Source: Cyanophora paradoxa (lineage: Eukaryota; Glaucocystophyceae; Cyanophorales; Cyanophoraceae). From it: a DNA stretch of 64,000 bases. The position numbers and the translations under genes are program-made. How positions within the stretch are numbered: the stretch's first letter is position 1; each line of letters opens with the position of its first letter. The notes beneath the pieces were generated by a model, which made no database searches, was not told the origin of the DNA, and worked only from the letters and a program-made list of their open reading frames with translations. The stretch lies in assembly GCA_004431415.1 (NCBI GenBank), contig QPMI01000640.1, forward strand, positions 1 to 64,000, read 5' to 3'. Positions 53,732-64,000 of this stretch are shown piece by piece.

Positions 53732-54147
53732 GAGGCGGGCGGCGACAACCGCGGACCGGTCCATTACGGGAAAGAAGGCCGCTGGAGGCGACCGCGCCGA
53801 GTAGATGATGTCGAGATCTGCACAATTTGCCGCACCGCGAGTGAGGAAGGCGCCGGCAATCGCCGGCAGGCGCCATATGTCGGCGAGGATGCCGGGCGGC
53901 CAGCAAAGAGCTTCAGGCGCGGCCTAAGACCCATCCCCATGCGTCGCCGTTGACGCCGAAGCCCGCGCACCTGGCTGAGGGATCCGCGGCGCGAAGTTGC
54001 TGGGTCAGGGGGGTAGAGCATATTGCGAAGGCCGTGGAGCAAGCTTCTTCCACAGCCCAGGAAGTCGGAGTAGTTTCGCACACGCGCAGCCGGGCGCGTC
54101 TCCTGGTCACGCATTGTACTGGAGAGCGCCCAGCGGACTCGCGATCA

Positions 54148-57100
54148 ATGGGCGCGCCGAGCGACCTTCCGCCCGGCTTCAAAAGCTGCGGCGTCGCCAG
54201 TGTCAGAGGCCTGAAGGATTTGGAGTGCTTCGAACATGAGAGCGGCATGCGGTTCGTTCTGCAGCGCGTGGAGGGTCCCCTTTGCGCGGCCTGCATCGTC
54301 TTCAGGTGCGAGCGCCCGCCAGCTCGTGCGCAGTAGCGTGCGGCGCCCGCCGGCGCACGTGCAGCGGCGCGCGGGGCGTGGCTGACGGCGGCGACGCGCG
54401 CAGCACGGAGGCGTCGGACAACAAGGGCCTGCCGCACACGCTCGAGCACCTTGTCTTCATGGGATCAGAGTCGATCCCTTACAAGGGCCACCTCGACACG
54501 CTCGCCACGCGCTGCCTCTCCAACGGGACCAACGCGTGGACGGCCCCCGACCACACGGTGCGGCCCCCGCCGCCCCCCAGCCCCGCCGCCGGGAGGCGAG
54601 CGGGCGGCAGGCGTACACGGTGACGACGGCGGGGGCGGAGGGGATGGTGCGGCTGCTGCCGACCTTCATGGACCACCTGCTGCGGCCGACCCTCACCGAC
54701 GAGGCGCGCCGCCCCCGTCCCTCGCGAGGCGCCCCCGCCGCGCCCGGCGCGACCGATCCCCCGCAGGCCTTCGCGACGGAGGTCTACCACGTGAACGCTG
54801 AGGGGCAGCAGGTGCGCGGCGGCCCCGCGCGGCGCAGCGGGGGCCTGGGCGCGAGGGGGCGGGCGGCAGGCGGGCGTCGTCTTCTGCGAGATGCAGGGGC
54901 GGGAGACGACGGAGGCGCGTGGGGCCCTCGCCGCGGGCCGGCGTGGGCGTCCCGGCTGACGGGCCGGGTAGGACGACCTCTCGGAGAACGCCCTCCGCGC
55001 CCTCGTCTTCCCCGACGTGCCCCGCCCCGCCCCGCCCCGCCCCCGCCACCCGCCACCCGCCACCCGCCACCCGCGCCCACTGGGCGGCGGCGGCAGAGCG
55101 GGTACTGCTACGAGGCGGGGGGCCTGACGCCGGACATCGCGCGGCTGACGAACGCGGAAGTGCGGGCGTACCACGCGGCGCACTACCGCCCGGCCAACTG
55201 CACCGTCATCCTCCAGGCGCGCCCCCGCCGCGCCGCGCCGCGCCGGGCTCGCGGGGCTGAGGGGGTGCAGGGCGTGGTGGAGCCGCGGCTGCTCTTCGAG
55301 GCCCTCGCGAAGTACGAGCCGTCGCCGCTCGCCGTCCCCGCCCGCCCCGGGGCCCAGCTCGCCGCCCCCTGGTCCCGCCCGCTGCCGCCCCTGGCCCGCT
55401 CGGAGTCGCGCGTGGTCCCTTTCCCCGCGGAGGACGCGAGCGTGGGAGCGTGGCCCTCGGCTGGCGCGGCCCCGGCCTTGACGACCCGAGACCGCCGTCG
55501 CCCTCGGCGCGCCCGGCCCGCCCCCCGCCGCGCGGCGCGTGGGTTGACGGGTGGGGCAGCGGTGCTGTGCCGGTACCTGTCGGAAACGGCGGCGTCGGCG
55601 CTGAGCCGGCGCTTCGTGGAGCGGGCGGTGCCGCTCGCCGCGGAGGTGGCCTTCGACTCGCGCAGCTTCGCCGAGACCGCCCTCGAGCTCCACTTCGCCG
55701 GCGTCCCCGCCGCCCCCGCAGACGCGTCCGCCCCGGCCCCGCCCCCGCCCGCCCGCGCGAGCCTGCCCGAGGCGGGGCGCAGGGGCGGCACTGCGGCAGC
55801 GGCTGCTGCCACGACCACGACCACGACCACGACGACGAGGAGGAGGAAGACGGCGAGGGCAGCGAGGACGAGGGGACGAGGAGGAGGAGGAGGAGGAGGA
55901 CGAGGAGGAGGACGAGGAGGTGCGGGGCGGGCTGTGCGGTGCGCCCCGGTGGCCGCGGGGCGGCGAGCGGGGCGCAGGAGGCGGCGGAGGCGGTGGACGC
56001 GGTGGAGTTCGGGGCGGACCTCCTCCAGCCGGGCGCCCTCCTCGTCCGCCCCCGACGCCCCGCCCCGCCGGGGAGGGCGGGGCGAGCAGCGGGGCGCAGG
56101 GGCGGGCGCTGCGGGTGCTGCGTGCGGTGCGGGACGGGCGGGACCCGGCGAGGCCGGGGGCCTTCCTGGACCTGCAGGCCGGCATGCTCGACGCCATCGC
56201 CCGCCACCGCCTCAAGTTCACCGAGGCCCGCCCCCGCCCCCGCCCTTTCTCTCCCCGGGCCGCTGAGCGGGGCGGGGCAGACGGTGGAGGACGACCCGTA
56301 CGAGTCGGTGCAGAGCCTCCTCATCCCCGACATCCTCTTCGGCGCCCGCCCCGCCTGGGCCGCCCGCGTCGGCCGCCAGGTGTGCCTGCCTTCGCCCGCG
56401 CTGGGGGCCGGCGCGGAGGCGGGGCCGGCAGCTGCGGGAGCTCGAGGCGCTGGAGGCGCTCGAGGCGCGCACGCGGGGCCCGACGGGCGCTGGTTCTGGG
56501 CCTCCCTCGTCCGCCCCGCCCCGCCCCCGCCGCGCCGCGCCGCGCCTGACGGGGCGCAGCTGGACCGGTGGATGATCAGCGCGCCCGTGGCGGAGGTCAT
56601 CATGCGGCCCGACCCCGCCCTCGCCGAGCGCGCCGCCGCCGCCGAGGCCCGCCCCCGCCCGCCCCGCCCCCGCCGCCCCGCCCACCGCCGCGCAGAAGGA
56701 GCGCCACGCGGAGCGGTCGGGGCGCTGGGGCCGGCGGGCCTCGCCGCCCGCGCCGCCGCCCTCGAGGCCGCCCTCGAGCGCAACGCGTCCGCCCGCCCGC
56801 CCGCCCGCCCCGCGCCCCGTCCCGCCCCTCGAGCCCCCCGCAGGCGGCCGCTGCCGGCGGAGCACCCGGCGGCGCGGCTGGCCCCCCGCCGCGGGCGGAG
56901 GCCATCCCGCGCCTGCCCCGCACCGCCGCCCTCCTCACCCTCCCGCCCTCCGGGTGCCCGCCCCGCGCCCCGCCGCTCAGCTCCCTTGCGGGGCGCTGAG
57001 GGGGCGGGCGGGGAGGCCGGCGGGGGTGCCGGTGCAGGTGATCCGGTGCGGGACGCGGTTCGCGCACGTGCGGCTGGTGATGGAGACGGGGGCGCTGGGC

Positions 57101-58980
57101 CCCGAGGCCCGCCGCCGCCTGCCCCTCTTCAAGGCCCTCCTCTTCGCTACCGCCGCCCGGGGCGAGGGCGGGCGCCTCGAGCCCCACTCCAGCATCGTCG
57201 CCGCCCTCGCCCGCGACCTGTCCGCCCCCCCCGCTCCCCCCGCCCGCCCCGCCCCCGCTGAAGCCCGCGCAGAGTCTCGCACGGGTGCTCGCTGGGGGTC
57301 GGGGGCCGCACCTTCGGGGCGGCGCTGCTGCCGGACACGCTGGCGGTGTACGCGTGCGCGGAGCCGGCCAAGTTCCCCGGCATGCTCCGCTGGCTCGTCC
57401 GCCTCCTCAAGGGCGCCGCCTTCCCCCGCCACCGCCTCCTCGCCACCGCCAGCAGCCTCCTCACCGAGGCCGTCGAGGCGAAGCGGGACGGGGCGGAGAT
57501 GGCGGACGCCATCCTCACCGCCGCCCTCGCCCCGGAGGGCGCCTCCTGCGACCGGCCCGTCGCCCTCTTCGCCCAGGAGCCCTTCCTCCGCCAGGCCCGC
57601 CCCCCCGCCCCGCCCCGCGCCCCGCGCCCTCGCCCCGCGCCCTCCGCCGAGGCCCCCGCGCGCAGGTGAAGGCGGAGGTGGCAGCGGACCTCAAGCGGCA
57701 CCGCGCCGCCGCCGCCCGCGGCGGCTGCTGCGGCGGCCACTCCCACTCGCACTCGCACGGGCGGGGCGGGCACGGCCACTCGCACGGCGACGAGGAGGGC
57801 GACGACGACGAGGAGAAGGAGGGCGCGCCCCGTCCCCTCCCCTCGCGCCCCCCCGCGTGCTGAGGGGCGGAGGCGGCGGTTGCGCAGAGAAGGACGACGG
57901 GGGCGAGGCGGGGCGGGAGCTGGAGCGGGTGCGGGGGGCGCTGCTGGCGGACCCGCAGCGCGTCTTCCTCCAGGTCGCCGTCCCCAGCGAGGCGCCGGAC
58001 CCCGTCCCCGAGACCCTCGCCCTCCTCCTCGCCGGCCTCGCCGCCCCGCGCCCCGACGAGAGGCCCAAGGCCCGCGCCCCCCGCCCCAAGGGCAAGGGCA
58101 AGGAGCGCGCCGGCCCCGACCCCGCCCCCGCCTTCGCCCCGCCGCCCCTCGAGGCGCATTTTGCGCGGCCGTACGCGGTGCGGCGGTGCTGGTACGACTT
58201 CTCGCGGCTCGGGGGCGGCGAGCTCGCCGTCCTCGTCCCCATCCGCGGCGTCGAGGGCGCCTACCTCAACCAGTCCGTCCCCTGCCCCGTCGACCGCGTC
58301 CGCCCCCGCCCCCCCGCCCGCCGCCTTGCGCCCCATGGCCGCCGCGTGACTGGCCGGCAGCGGCACGAGGACTACCACGCGCTGGCGACGCTCTGCGAGC
58401 TGCTCTCGCGCACGGAGGGCCCCCTGTACGCGCGCGTGCGGGGCGCCGGCCTCGCGTACGGGGCGCACGTGGAGCTGGACGCGTGGCGGGGGCAGCTGCT
58501 CTTCAGCCTGTACGAGTCGAGCGCGCCGCACGCCGCCCTCGCCGTCTTCGGCGGCCTCCTCGGCGAGCTGGAGGCGCTGCTCACGGAGGAGGAGGCGGCG
58601 ACGGCGCGCGCCGCGGTCCTCTTCAAGGCCCACGAGGCCCGCGCCACCGCCCCGCTCCTCATCCGCCGCGCCCTCCTCTCCTTCTTCCAGGCCCGCCCCC
58701 CGCGCGCCCCTCCCCTCCCGCCCCTCTCGAGTCGACGCCGGCGCAGGGGTTCGAGACGCTGGAGGGGGAGGAGGGGGACGAGGCGCGCCTCGAGGCGGTG
58801 GGCGTCCCCGCCCTGCGCCGCGCCCTCGAGACGCACCTCTCCGCCTTCCTGCGCCCCGCCAGCCGCGCGACGGTCGTCACCTGCTCCGAGGCGATGGCCG
58901 CCGAGGTGGAAAAAGGCCTCCTCGCCGCCGGCCTCCCCCTCGAGCGCCGGGACCTCAAGAGCTTCGCCCCGCCCGCCTGA
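54148..58980 (+). CDS. M16 metalloprotease (SDD3/C05D11.1-like) with Cys-His inserts
   Basis: This is a large insulinase-family zinc protease. The ATG at 54148 begins MGAPSDLPPGFKSCGVASVR. After an intron comes ASDNKGLPHTLEHLVFMGSE with the inverted zinc motif HTLEH at 54435-54449. Next are GTNAWTAPDHT, AGAEGMVRLLPTFMDHLLRP with TLTDE, AFATEVYHVNAEGQ, VVFCEMQGRETTE, GYCYEAGGLTPDIARLTNAE and VRAYHAAHYRPANC. These match the eukaryotic M16 branch of yeast Sdd3 and worm C05D11.1. The second half contains inactive M16 domains: GTRFAHVRLVMETGALGPEA, KFPGMLRWLVRLLKGAAFPR, RRCWYDFSRLGGGELAVLVP and ARVRGAGLAYGAHVELDAWR. The stop is TGA at 58978-58980. Two unusual inserts are CCHDHDHDHDDEEEE (about 55803-55860) and CCGGHSHSHSHGRGGHGHSH (about 57727-57787), each followed by an acidic run. 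The frame after the first needs a one-base change in a GGGG run. Confidence 0.82.
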
Positions 58981-59950
58981 GCCCGCTCACCCGGCCCTGC
59001 GCGCGTGCCGGCCCGGCTGCTGTACCCCCCGCCAGCCAGCCGCACCGGTATCATGCTCCAGTCTGGCACGTCCCGCCAGGCCGTGCACGAGAGTGACCCT
59101 TGCGAAAGTTGCGATCGCTCGCCAAACGTGCTTGGTTCTGAGACCTAAGTTGCAACTTGGCAAGTGAGAGGCATGAGCGGGCCCGCACGGGGTCGGAACC
59201 TTGGCACTATGGCCTCCGGCGGCGGCCCCCTCGGGGGTGCGAAAGGGCGGCCTGAGGGTCCCGGAGTCCTGAGGCGACTCGGAGTCTCACCGTCCTGCGC
59301 CCTGCCAGGCTGCACGCTCTCACAATGTGATCATGATCATGACCCGTGACCGTCGGACACCGAGCTCCGAGGCTCGAAGCCTTGAGGCCGTCAAGTTCGT
59401 TCCTCTGGATCAGCGGATCAACTTGGCAATATCGAGCTCGAGATCTTTTCATGGCCCAGTGGTGCCGCGCCGGCCCGGCCCTAGCCTAGTAGCATGCCGG
59501 GTCTCAGAGTTTTAAAAAACGCCCGCGGCCACTCTGCGCATGCGCGGCTGATCATGAGCCGCTGAGCTCTGCCGCAGTGCCAGGCTGCCAGGCCGGCGCC
59601 GCGTCACGGCGTCCCACCCAACCTTCAGAGTCTTCAGAAATTCCCGAGCCCGCCACCGGCCGGAGGCCACTGGGCCAGTTCATGATCAGCCAGACGGGCC
59701 CAGCCGGGGCGCAGGTCAGATCTCAGCGCTTGGCGCAATCGCGCCGCTCAGCCGCCAGCATCAACTCAGTGACTAGCGGATGGAGCTAGGACACTGTGAC
59801 AGAGGCAGGGGGCAGGGGCGACGGGGAAAGGATGCGAAGATGGGAGAGGAGCTAATCATGAACATGAGGTCGAACGGGCCGAACTGGGCTCGGCTGAACA
59901 AGCTCAAGGCCGCTGGGAAAGGGGGCGCCGAGAGCTTGCGATTGGGGCAG
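58981..59950. other. Gene-free spacer with TGATCATGA motifs
   Basis: TGATCATGATCATGA occurs at about 59330-59344, TGATCATGA at 59549-59557 and TCATGATCA at about 59681-59689. No coding frame is convincing; short frames at 59164-59349 and 59577-59789 are unremarkable. Confidence 0.45.
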
Positions 59951-61264
59951 CTACAGGGACGAGACATTGCCGGAGTCGGATCGGCGGGGGCTCACGCCTC
60001 GGTGCGGGGCGCCTTCTCGGAGGGGGCGGGGTGGACGGGGTGGACGGGAGGGAAGGGGCAGCCGCGGGGGCGCCTCGGAGGGGGGAGTCGAGGTGGCGGG
60101 GGCGGGGGCGGGCCGGACCTCGCTGCCGACGAGCCGCTTCACGCCGTCCGCCACGGAGCGCCCGAGCGCCCCCGGCAGCTGCAGCTGCAGCCGTGCCCCG
60201 CGTGGGCCGGCGGGGCGGTGGGGCGGCGGGGGCGGGGCGGGGCGGGGCGGGGGGCGCACGACGGGGTGGGTGTCCTTGGCGGCGAGGACGGCCTCGCGCA
60301 CGCGCGGGCCCACCTCCCCCCGCATCTTCTCCCCGAACTCCGAGAGCTGCCCCCCCCGCCCGTGAGCTCGACGGCCCGCGGCGGGGCGGGGCGGGGCGGG
60401 GGGCTCGGGGGCGCGCGTTGTTGACTTCGAGCTTCTTGAACGTGAGGAGGACGGCGAGGGTGCCGCCGGTGAGCACGAGGCCCGTCGCGATCACGAAGGC
60501 CCCCGTCACTGCCGCGATCGCCCGCAGCCGCGCGTCCCCTTGCTGCCCCCGCCCTCAGCGCCCGCCGCCCTCGACGGCCGAGCGGGGCGACGCGTGCCTG
60601 GCGGCTCATCTTGCGGGTGTAGCTGCGCGGGCGTCAGGCGGGGCGAACGCGGTGCAGGTGGGCAGCGCGGGGCGCACAATCCCATGTTGGCCTGCTGCTG
60701 CTGCCGCTGCGCGCGCTCTGCGGCGATGTTCTCGCGCGGGGGAGGCGGCGAGTCGGGCGCCCGCAGGTCCTGGAAACTCCACTTCTGCCTGCGGACGGCG
60801 CGCGTCGGCGACGCGCCGCCGAGGCCGGCTGCGGGCGATCCGCGCAGGCGCACCGGTAGGCTGTCCTGAAAGCGTCGCTCAGCTGCCTGACGAACGAACC
60901 CTCGGGCACGGGCTTCCCCTCAAACCCGCTCTTGACCGAGTACGTATCCCTCTCGACGGGCGGCCGCTGTTTAACACCCAGGACTGGCGTGTTCTGCAGG
61001 ATCTCGGGGAGCACGTCTACGTGCTGCTGCGCGCTGTCGCCCGGCGCGATCTTCGGCGGAGCGTCTTTGATCCCAAGCTTCTCCCGCAGCCGCAGGAGCT
61101 TCTCCTCCTCCTCATCTTTAACGAATTGTCCCTGCGAGCGCGTCGCGTTGGTTGCCGTCACGTTGGGTGACAAGCACGCGCGCGGGCCAGCGGCGACAGG
61201 GAGGGTGGCGCACCTCGGCCTGCCGCAGGCGCGTTCCCAAGATCGCTCCGATGTTGCGCGGCAT
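59951..61264 (-). CDS. Small single-pass membrane protein, unknown
   Basis: The start at 61264 reads MPRNIGAILGTRLRQAE. After an intron comes GQFVKDEEEEKLLRLREKLG, a charged helix, then PEILQNTPVLGVKQRPPVER and SFVRQLSDAFRTAYR. The next exon gives KWSFQDLRAPDSPPPPRENI with AAERAQRQQQQANMG, then TRKMSRQ. A membrane span follows, AVTGAFVIATGLVLTGGTLA with VLLTF, and KKLEVNNA. Last come the short exons EFGEKMRGEVGPRVREAVLA, LQLQLPGALGRSVADGVKRL and RGVSPRRSDSGNVSSL, with the stop at 59951-59953. Five or six exons are joined by GT-AG introns. The architecture (charged N-terminus, one span, amphipathic C-terminus) suggests an organelle or ER membrane protein. No family was identified. Confidence 0.6.
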
Positions 61265-61847
61265 GGCAGCTTCCACCCGCCTGGCCCGCACTGCCGCAGT
61301 CGCAGCGCTCCGGCGCGTATGTCCGCTGCTCGCCGCCTACCGCCACACGAGCTGCTGAGTGCAGTATTGGCGGTCTCTCGGGGCCACGAGTATTGGCAGG
61401 GATCGCCGGATGCCAGCGGATGGCCCGGGATGGGCCGCGGAGGGGTAGAGTCGAATAGTCGACAGTGGGCGCGAGCTCAGCCGGGATCCCGGAAGCCCGA
61501 TCTCGAGCAGCGCGAAAGCGAACTCATCGATATCGGACGAATGAATTGCTGCCTTCCATTCCTCGGCTTGTCCTCGGACAGGCAGCCGATTCAAAGCCCG
61601 TCCTTCTATTCCTTCGCGTGCGTACGCGCGCGCAAAGACGCTCTAACGCACGAAGTCGAAATCAAGGCCGTTTCCCCCCACGCGCGGCCTGGAGCTGAGT
61701 CTTTTCCGATTTTCGCGCACAGCGTTGCCGACGCAGCGGTCGCTGCGAGTGCCGTCTGCCGTATCAAGAGCGAGGCGGGTGAATTCCTCGGTGCGTTGCG
61801 GGAGTTTGCGCGCCGTAGATCGAATTTTTCGCGCCCGCTTTCAAATT
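61265..61847. other. Divergent spacer
   Basis: This lies between the start of the membrane protein (minus) and the first recognised exon of the unknown plus-strand gene. A plus-strand frame with VEIKAVSPHARPGAESFPIF and ASAVCRIKSEAGEFLGALRE (about 61660-61810) could be an upstream exon of that gene. Confidence 0.35.
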
Positions 61848-63292
61848 TTGAAATTGGGAATCGCAGGCTACGGCGCCCTCGTTGATATTGTGGGGAGGCC
61901 TGATCGCCCCGTGGTTGCTATTCCGTCCTCCATCGTGCCGGATGTGGCCCGCGTGCACACACTGAAAGCGGAGTTCTCGGTGATCTCGCACGGTGATTCA
62001 TGCCATGCGAGTTGATCGACCGCGAAAATCGTCGTGTCTCGAACTTCTGCGCAGATTCGGAGCTTCTCACCGTTCCGCTGGATCCGTTTACCTTTTTCGC
62101 GCGACCCGAGAAGTTTGAGCGACCGGCAACGATGCTGAGCAAGGCAAAATTCAAGGACCCTGGCGTGCTCTTCGTGGCTCCGGCCTACAACCCGCGCGTC
62201 CAGGCCTTCTCGCTCGCCCCGGGCCCCTCGAGCTCGACGGCACGGTAGGCCCTCACTGAGTCGTGATCAGTCGACGTCTTTCATGATCGGGCCCGTAGTA
62301 CGATGCAGCGCGTTCATGTGCTCTCCTTTTCGGATCGAGGCGCGGAGTTCGTCGGGGGAGAGATTCGCAAGCAGCGCGCCCCGTTCGTCGGTCCCCGCTT
62401 CGCGTCCGCGCTGAGCAAGTGGCTCGTCGAGGGCAACGTGCGTGGCTGATCATGATCGCGAGCTTTAAAACTTGCGAATTGAATATTGACTACGATCAAC
62501 TTCGCCTGCATGCATGCGCAGGTGGTCCTGGACGCGGAGTTCCGCGCCCTCGGGCTGCTGGTGCCGGGGAAGCGCGGCCTGAAGGCCGTCGACCTGCCCG
62601 TCGCCCTCGCCCCGCACGCCGACGAGATCGCCGGGCACGGATGGTTCAGCTCCAACAAGTCCCTCCCCCCGCCGCCGGGCCCCGCCGCCAAGGCCGCCTG
62701 GAAGCCGGCCGCGCACGCGTATGGCCCAGGGCACGCCGGGGGCCCATCGCCCGTGAGCCCAGGGCGGCTCTCGGAGGGCCGGGAGAACGTGCCGGGCCAC
62801 GGGCACGGGCACGGGCACGGGCACGGGCAGCGGGCCTCGCTGGGCCTGGACGACCCCCTCTCCTTCGAGACGGCCCTCACCGCCCGCACCGAGCCCGCAC
62901 CGCCCTCCCCGCGCCGCAGCCGCCAGCTGGGTGCGCGGCTTACGGGCGCGCAGGCGGTGGGCGGCGGGGACGGTCTTCGTGACGGACCTCGCGAACCCGC
63001 GCGCCAAGTACCACGCCCACGCCGGCTGCGGGGGCGCCCACGTGCGCCCCGCCCCGCCCGCCCCGCCCCGCCCGCCCCGGCGCCTGAGGCGGCGCAGGAG
63101 GCGCTGCCGGTCGAGGACGCGGTGGGCCAGCGGCGGCAGCGGTGCGGGGAGTGCTTCCCGGCGGGGCGCGCCTCGGGCGGCTCCATCCAGTCCGAGCTCC
63201 GCGCCATCTCCAACCTCTTCGTCTCCCGGCCCCGCGCCTCCCACGACCCCGCCCCCCACCCCCGCAAGTCCCTCGCCACCTCCGCCGCCTAG
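61848..63292 (+). CDS. Unknown protein with (GH)n run
   Basis: Exons run from an acceptor at about 61868: GYGALVDIVGRPDRPVVAIP, VARVHTLKAEFSVISHGDS, MPCELIDRENRRVSNFCADS with VPLDPFTFFARPEKFERPAT, and DPGVLFVAPAYNPRVQAFSL. After an intron (about 62247-62304) comes RVHVLSFSDRGAEFVGGEIR with FASALSKWLVEGN. After another intron that contains TGATCATGATC, the next exon gives VVLDAEFRALGLLVPGKRGL. Later sequence is less ordered, with a GHGHGHGHGHG run encoded by a GGGCAC microsatellite (about 62797-62830). It ends with CGECFPAGRASGGSIQSELR and a TAG at 63290-63292. A one-base break lies between HGDS and MPCEL (about 61997-62003). Fold and family are unknown; the start codon was not located. Confidence 0.5.
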
Positions 63293-63447
63293 GGCCGCCC
63301 CCTCGCGCCCGCCCGGCGCCCCGAGGCACGCTGCAGCGCGCCAGAGATCCAGATCCGCGAACCGTGTACAAAGCAGACCAAACCGAGACGCGATTGCTGA
63401 TGAGGGCCGAGGGGCCGGGCTCGGAAGCGGCGGCCGCGGGGCGGAAG

Positions 63448-64000
63448 CTACGGAGCGGAGGTGAGGGCGCCGGGCTCGGGGGCGCCGGGCGGGGAGGCCC
63501 GCCCCTCCTTGCGCCGCCGCTGGCCCTTCTCGGGCGCCGCAGCCGGGGGCGGGGGCGAGGGGCCCGAGGCGGGGGTCGGGGTTGGGGAGGGGCCCCGGAC
63601 GGGGCCGGGGCGGGGCGGGGCAGCTTGGCGAGGGCGGCGAGGAGGCGGTCGATCTTCTCCTCGAGGCGCCGGGCCGCCTCGGCGCCGACGCCCGGGCCGG
63701 GGCGGGCCGGGGCCGGGCTCGGCGGGGGCGACCTGCTGGACGCCGGGGAGGAAGGAGGCCGCCTCCGCCTCCCGCGCCTCCCGATCGGCCCCGCGCCGCT
63801 TCTCCCGCCCCCGCGCCGCCTCCTTCGCCGCCCGCAGCCGCCCCTCCAGCCACGCCTGCGCGCGCCTGAGGGACGAGGGGGGCGGGGGCGGGGGCGGCGG
63901 GGCGGGCGCGCGTGGGCGTGGATGAAGGGGAGGGCCCAGCAGAAGAGGAGCGGGAAGGCGAGCTTGAGGGCGCCGCGGTAGGCGTCGCGCCCCGCGAGCG
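63448..64000 (-). CDS. Membrane/coiled-coil protein, partial at right edge
   Basis: The minus-strand frame enters from the right with AGRDAYRGALKLAFPLLFCW and ALPFIHAHA, a hydrophobic span next to a charged motif. After an intron (about 63912-63868) it reads RAQAWLEGRLRAAKEAARGR, EKRRGADREAREAEAASFLP with GVQQVAPAEPGPGP, then AARRLEEKIDRLLAALAKL, a coiled coil. The last exon ends PEPGALTSAP with a TAG at 63448-63450. The 5' end is outside the window. One span followed by a basic helix and a coiled coil suggests a membrane-tethered protein; nothing more specific is seen. Confidence 0.5.
   Translation of the reverse strand, partial: ARGARRLPRRPQARLPAPLLLGPPLHPRPRAPAPPPPPPPPSSLRRAQAWLEGRLRAAKEAARGREKRRGADREAREAEAASFLPGVQQVAPAEPGPGPPRPGRRRRGGPAPRGEDRPPPRRPRQAAPPRPGPVRGPSPTPTPASGPSPPPPAAAPEKGQRRRKEGRASPPGAPEPGALTSAP

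Noticed and set aside
62797-62830. Metal-binding GH repeat comparable to the M16 inserts
   Set aside because: It is a pure GGGCAC microsatellite without Cys or acidic context, so slippage explains it.

Overview
The window is nuclear DNA from a compact, very GC-rich single-celled eukaryote. Evidence for this is the spliceosomal introns in nearly every gene and the eukaryote-only families: PRP19, cactin, an Nup88-like nucleoporin, F-box/LRR, RING and Spen-type RRM proteins. The lineage cannot be fixed from the sequence alone. The GC bias, C-rich introns of about 50 nt, frequent GC-AG introns and an intron-containing MurB suggest a microalga or related protist; a haptophyte-like alga is a guess only. 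Exons and introns look far richer in GC than the spacers, which are closer to balanced and full of short palindromes.

Layout. 1-1.5 kb: 3' part of an MFS (MFSD12-like) transporter (+). 2.1-2.8 kb: decayed long-chain acyl-CoA synthetase (-). 3.3-4.9 kb: repeat zone with a tRNA-like SINE candidate, a 520-bp hAT-type MITE with 8-bp target duplications, and a perfect 21-bp hairpin. 5.3-8.7 kb: RRM protein and a coiled-coil protein (+). 8.8-15.6 kb: an unknown protein, PRP19 and another unknown protein (-). 16.3-38.8 kb: nine genes on strictly alternating strands: EF-hand protein, WD40 protein, unknown nuclear-looking protein, membrane RING ligase, F-box/LRR, disordered KPYTLKEYE protein, cactin, a TIG-domain glycosyltransferase, then MurB. 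40.6-43.7 kb: Nup88-like (+). 43.7-49.2 kb: gene-free repeat island with palindromes, a 1.1-kb GC minisatellite, a 40-bp direct repeat, a 93-bp tandem array and a 190-bp tandem duplication. 49.2-64 kb: M3 oligopeptidase, TMEM42-like protein, unknown protein, M16 metalloprotease with Cys/His-rich inserts, a small membrane protein, an unknown protein and a partial membrane/coiled-coil protein.

The genes do not form a pathway. PRP19 and cactin both act in the spliceosome; RING and F-box proteins act in ubiquitin transfer; M3 and M16 enzymes degrade peptides. The standout items are the MurB gene, the M16 protease with two metal-binding-like inserts, the hAT MITE, the intron architecture, and the repeated single-base frame breaks in otherwise well-conserved exons. 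Those breaks probably reflect sequence error but need checking. Gene coordinates are spans that include introns; many exon boundaries are inferred from frame and similarity.
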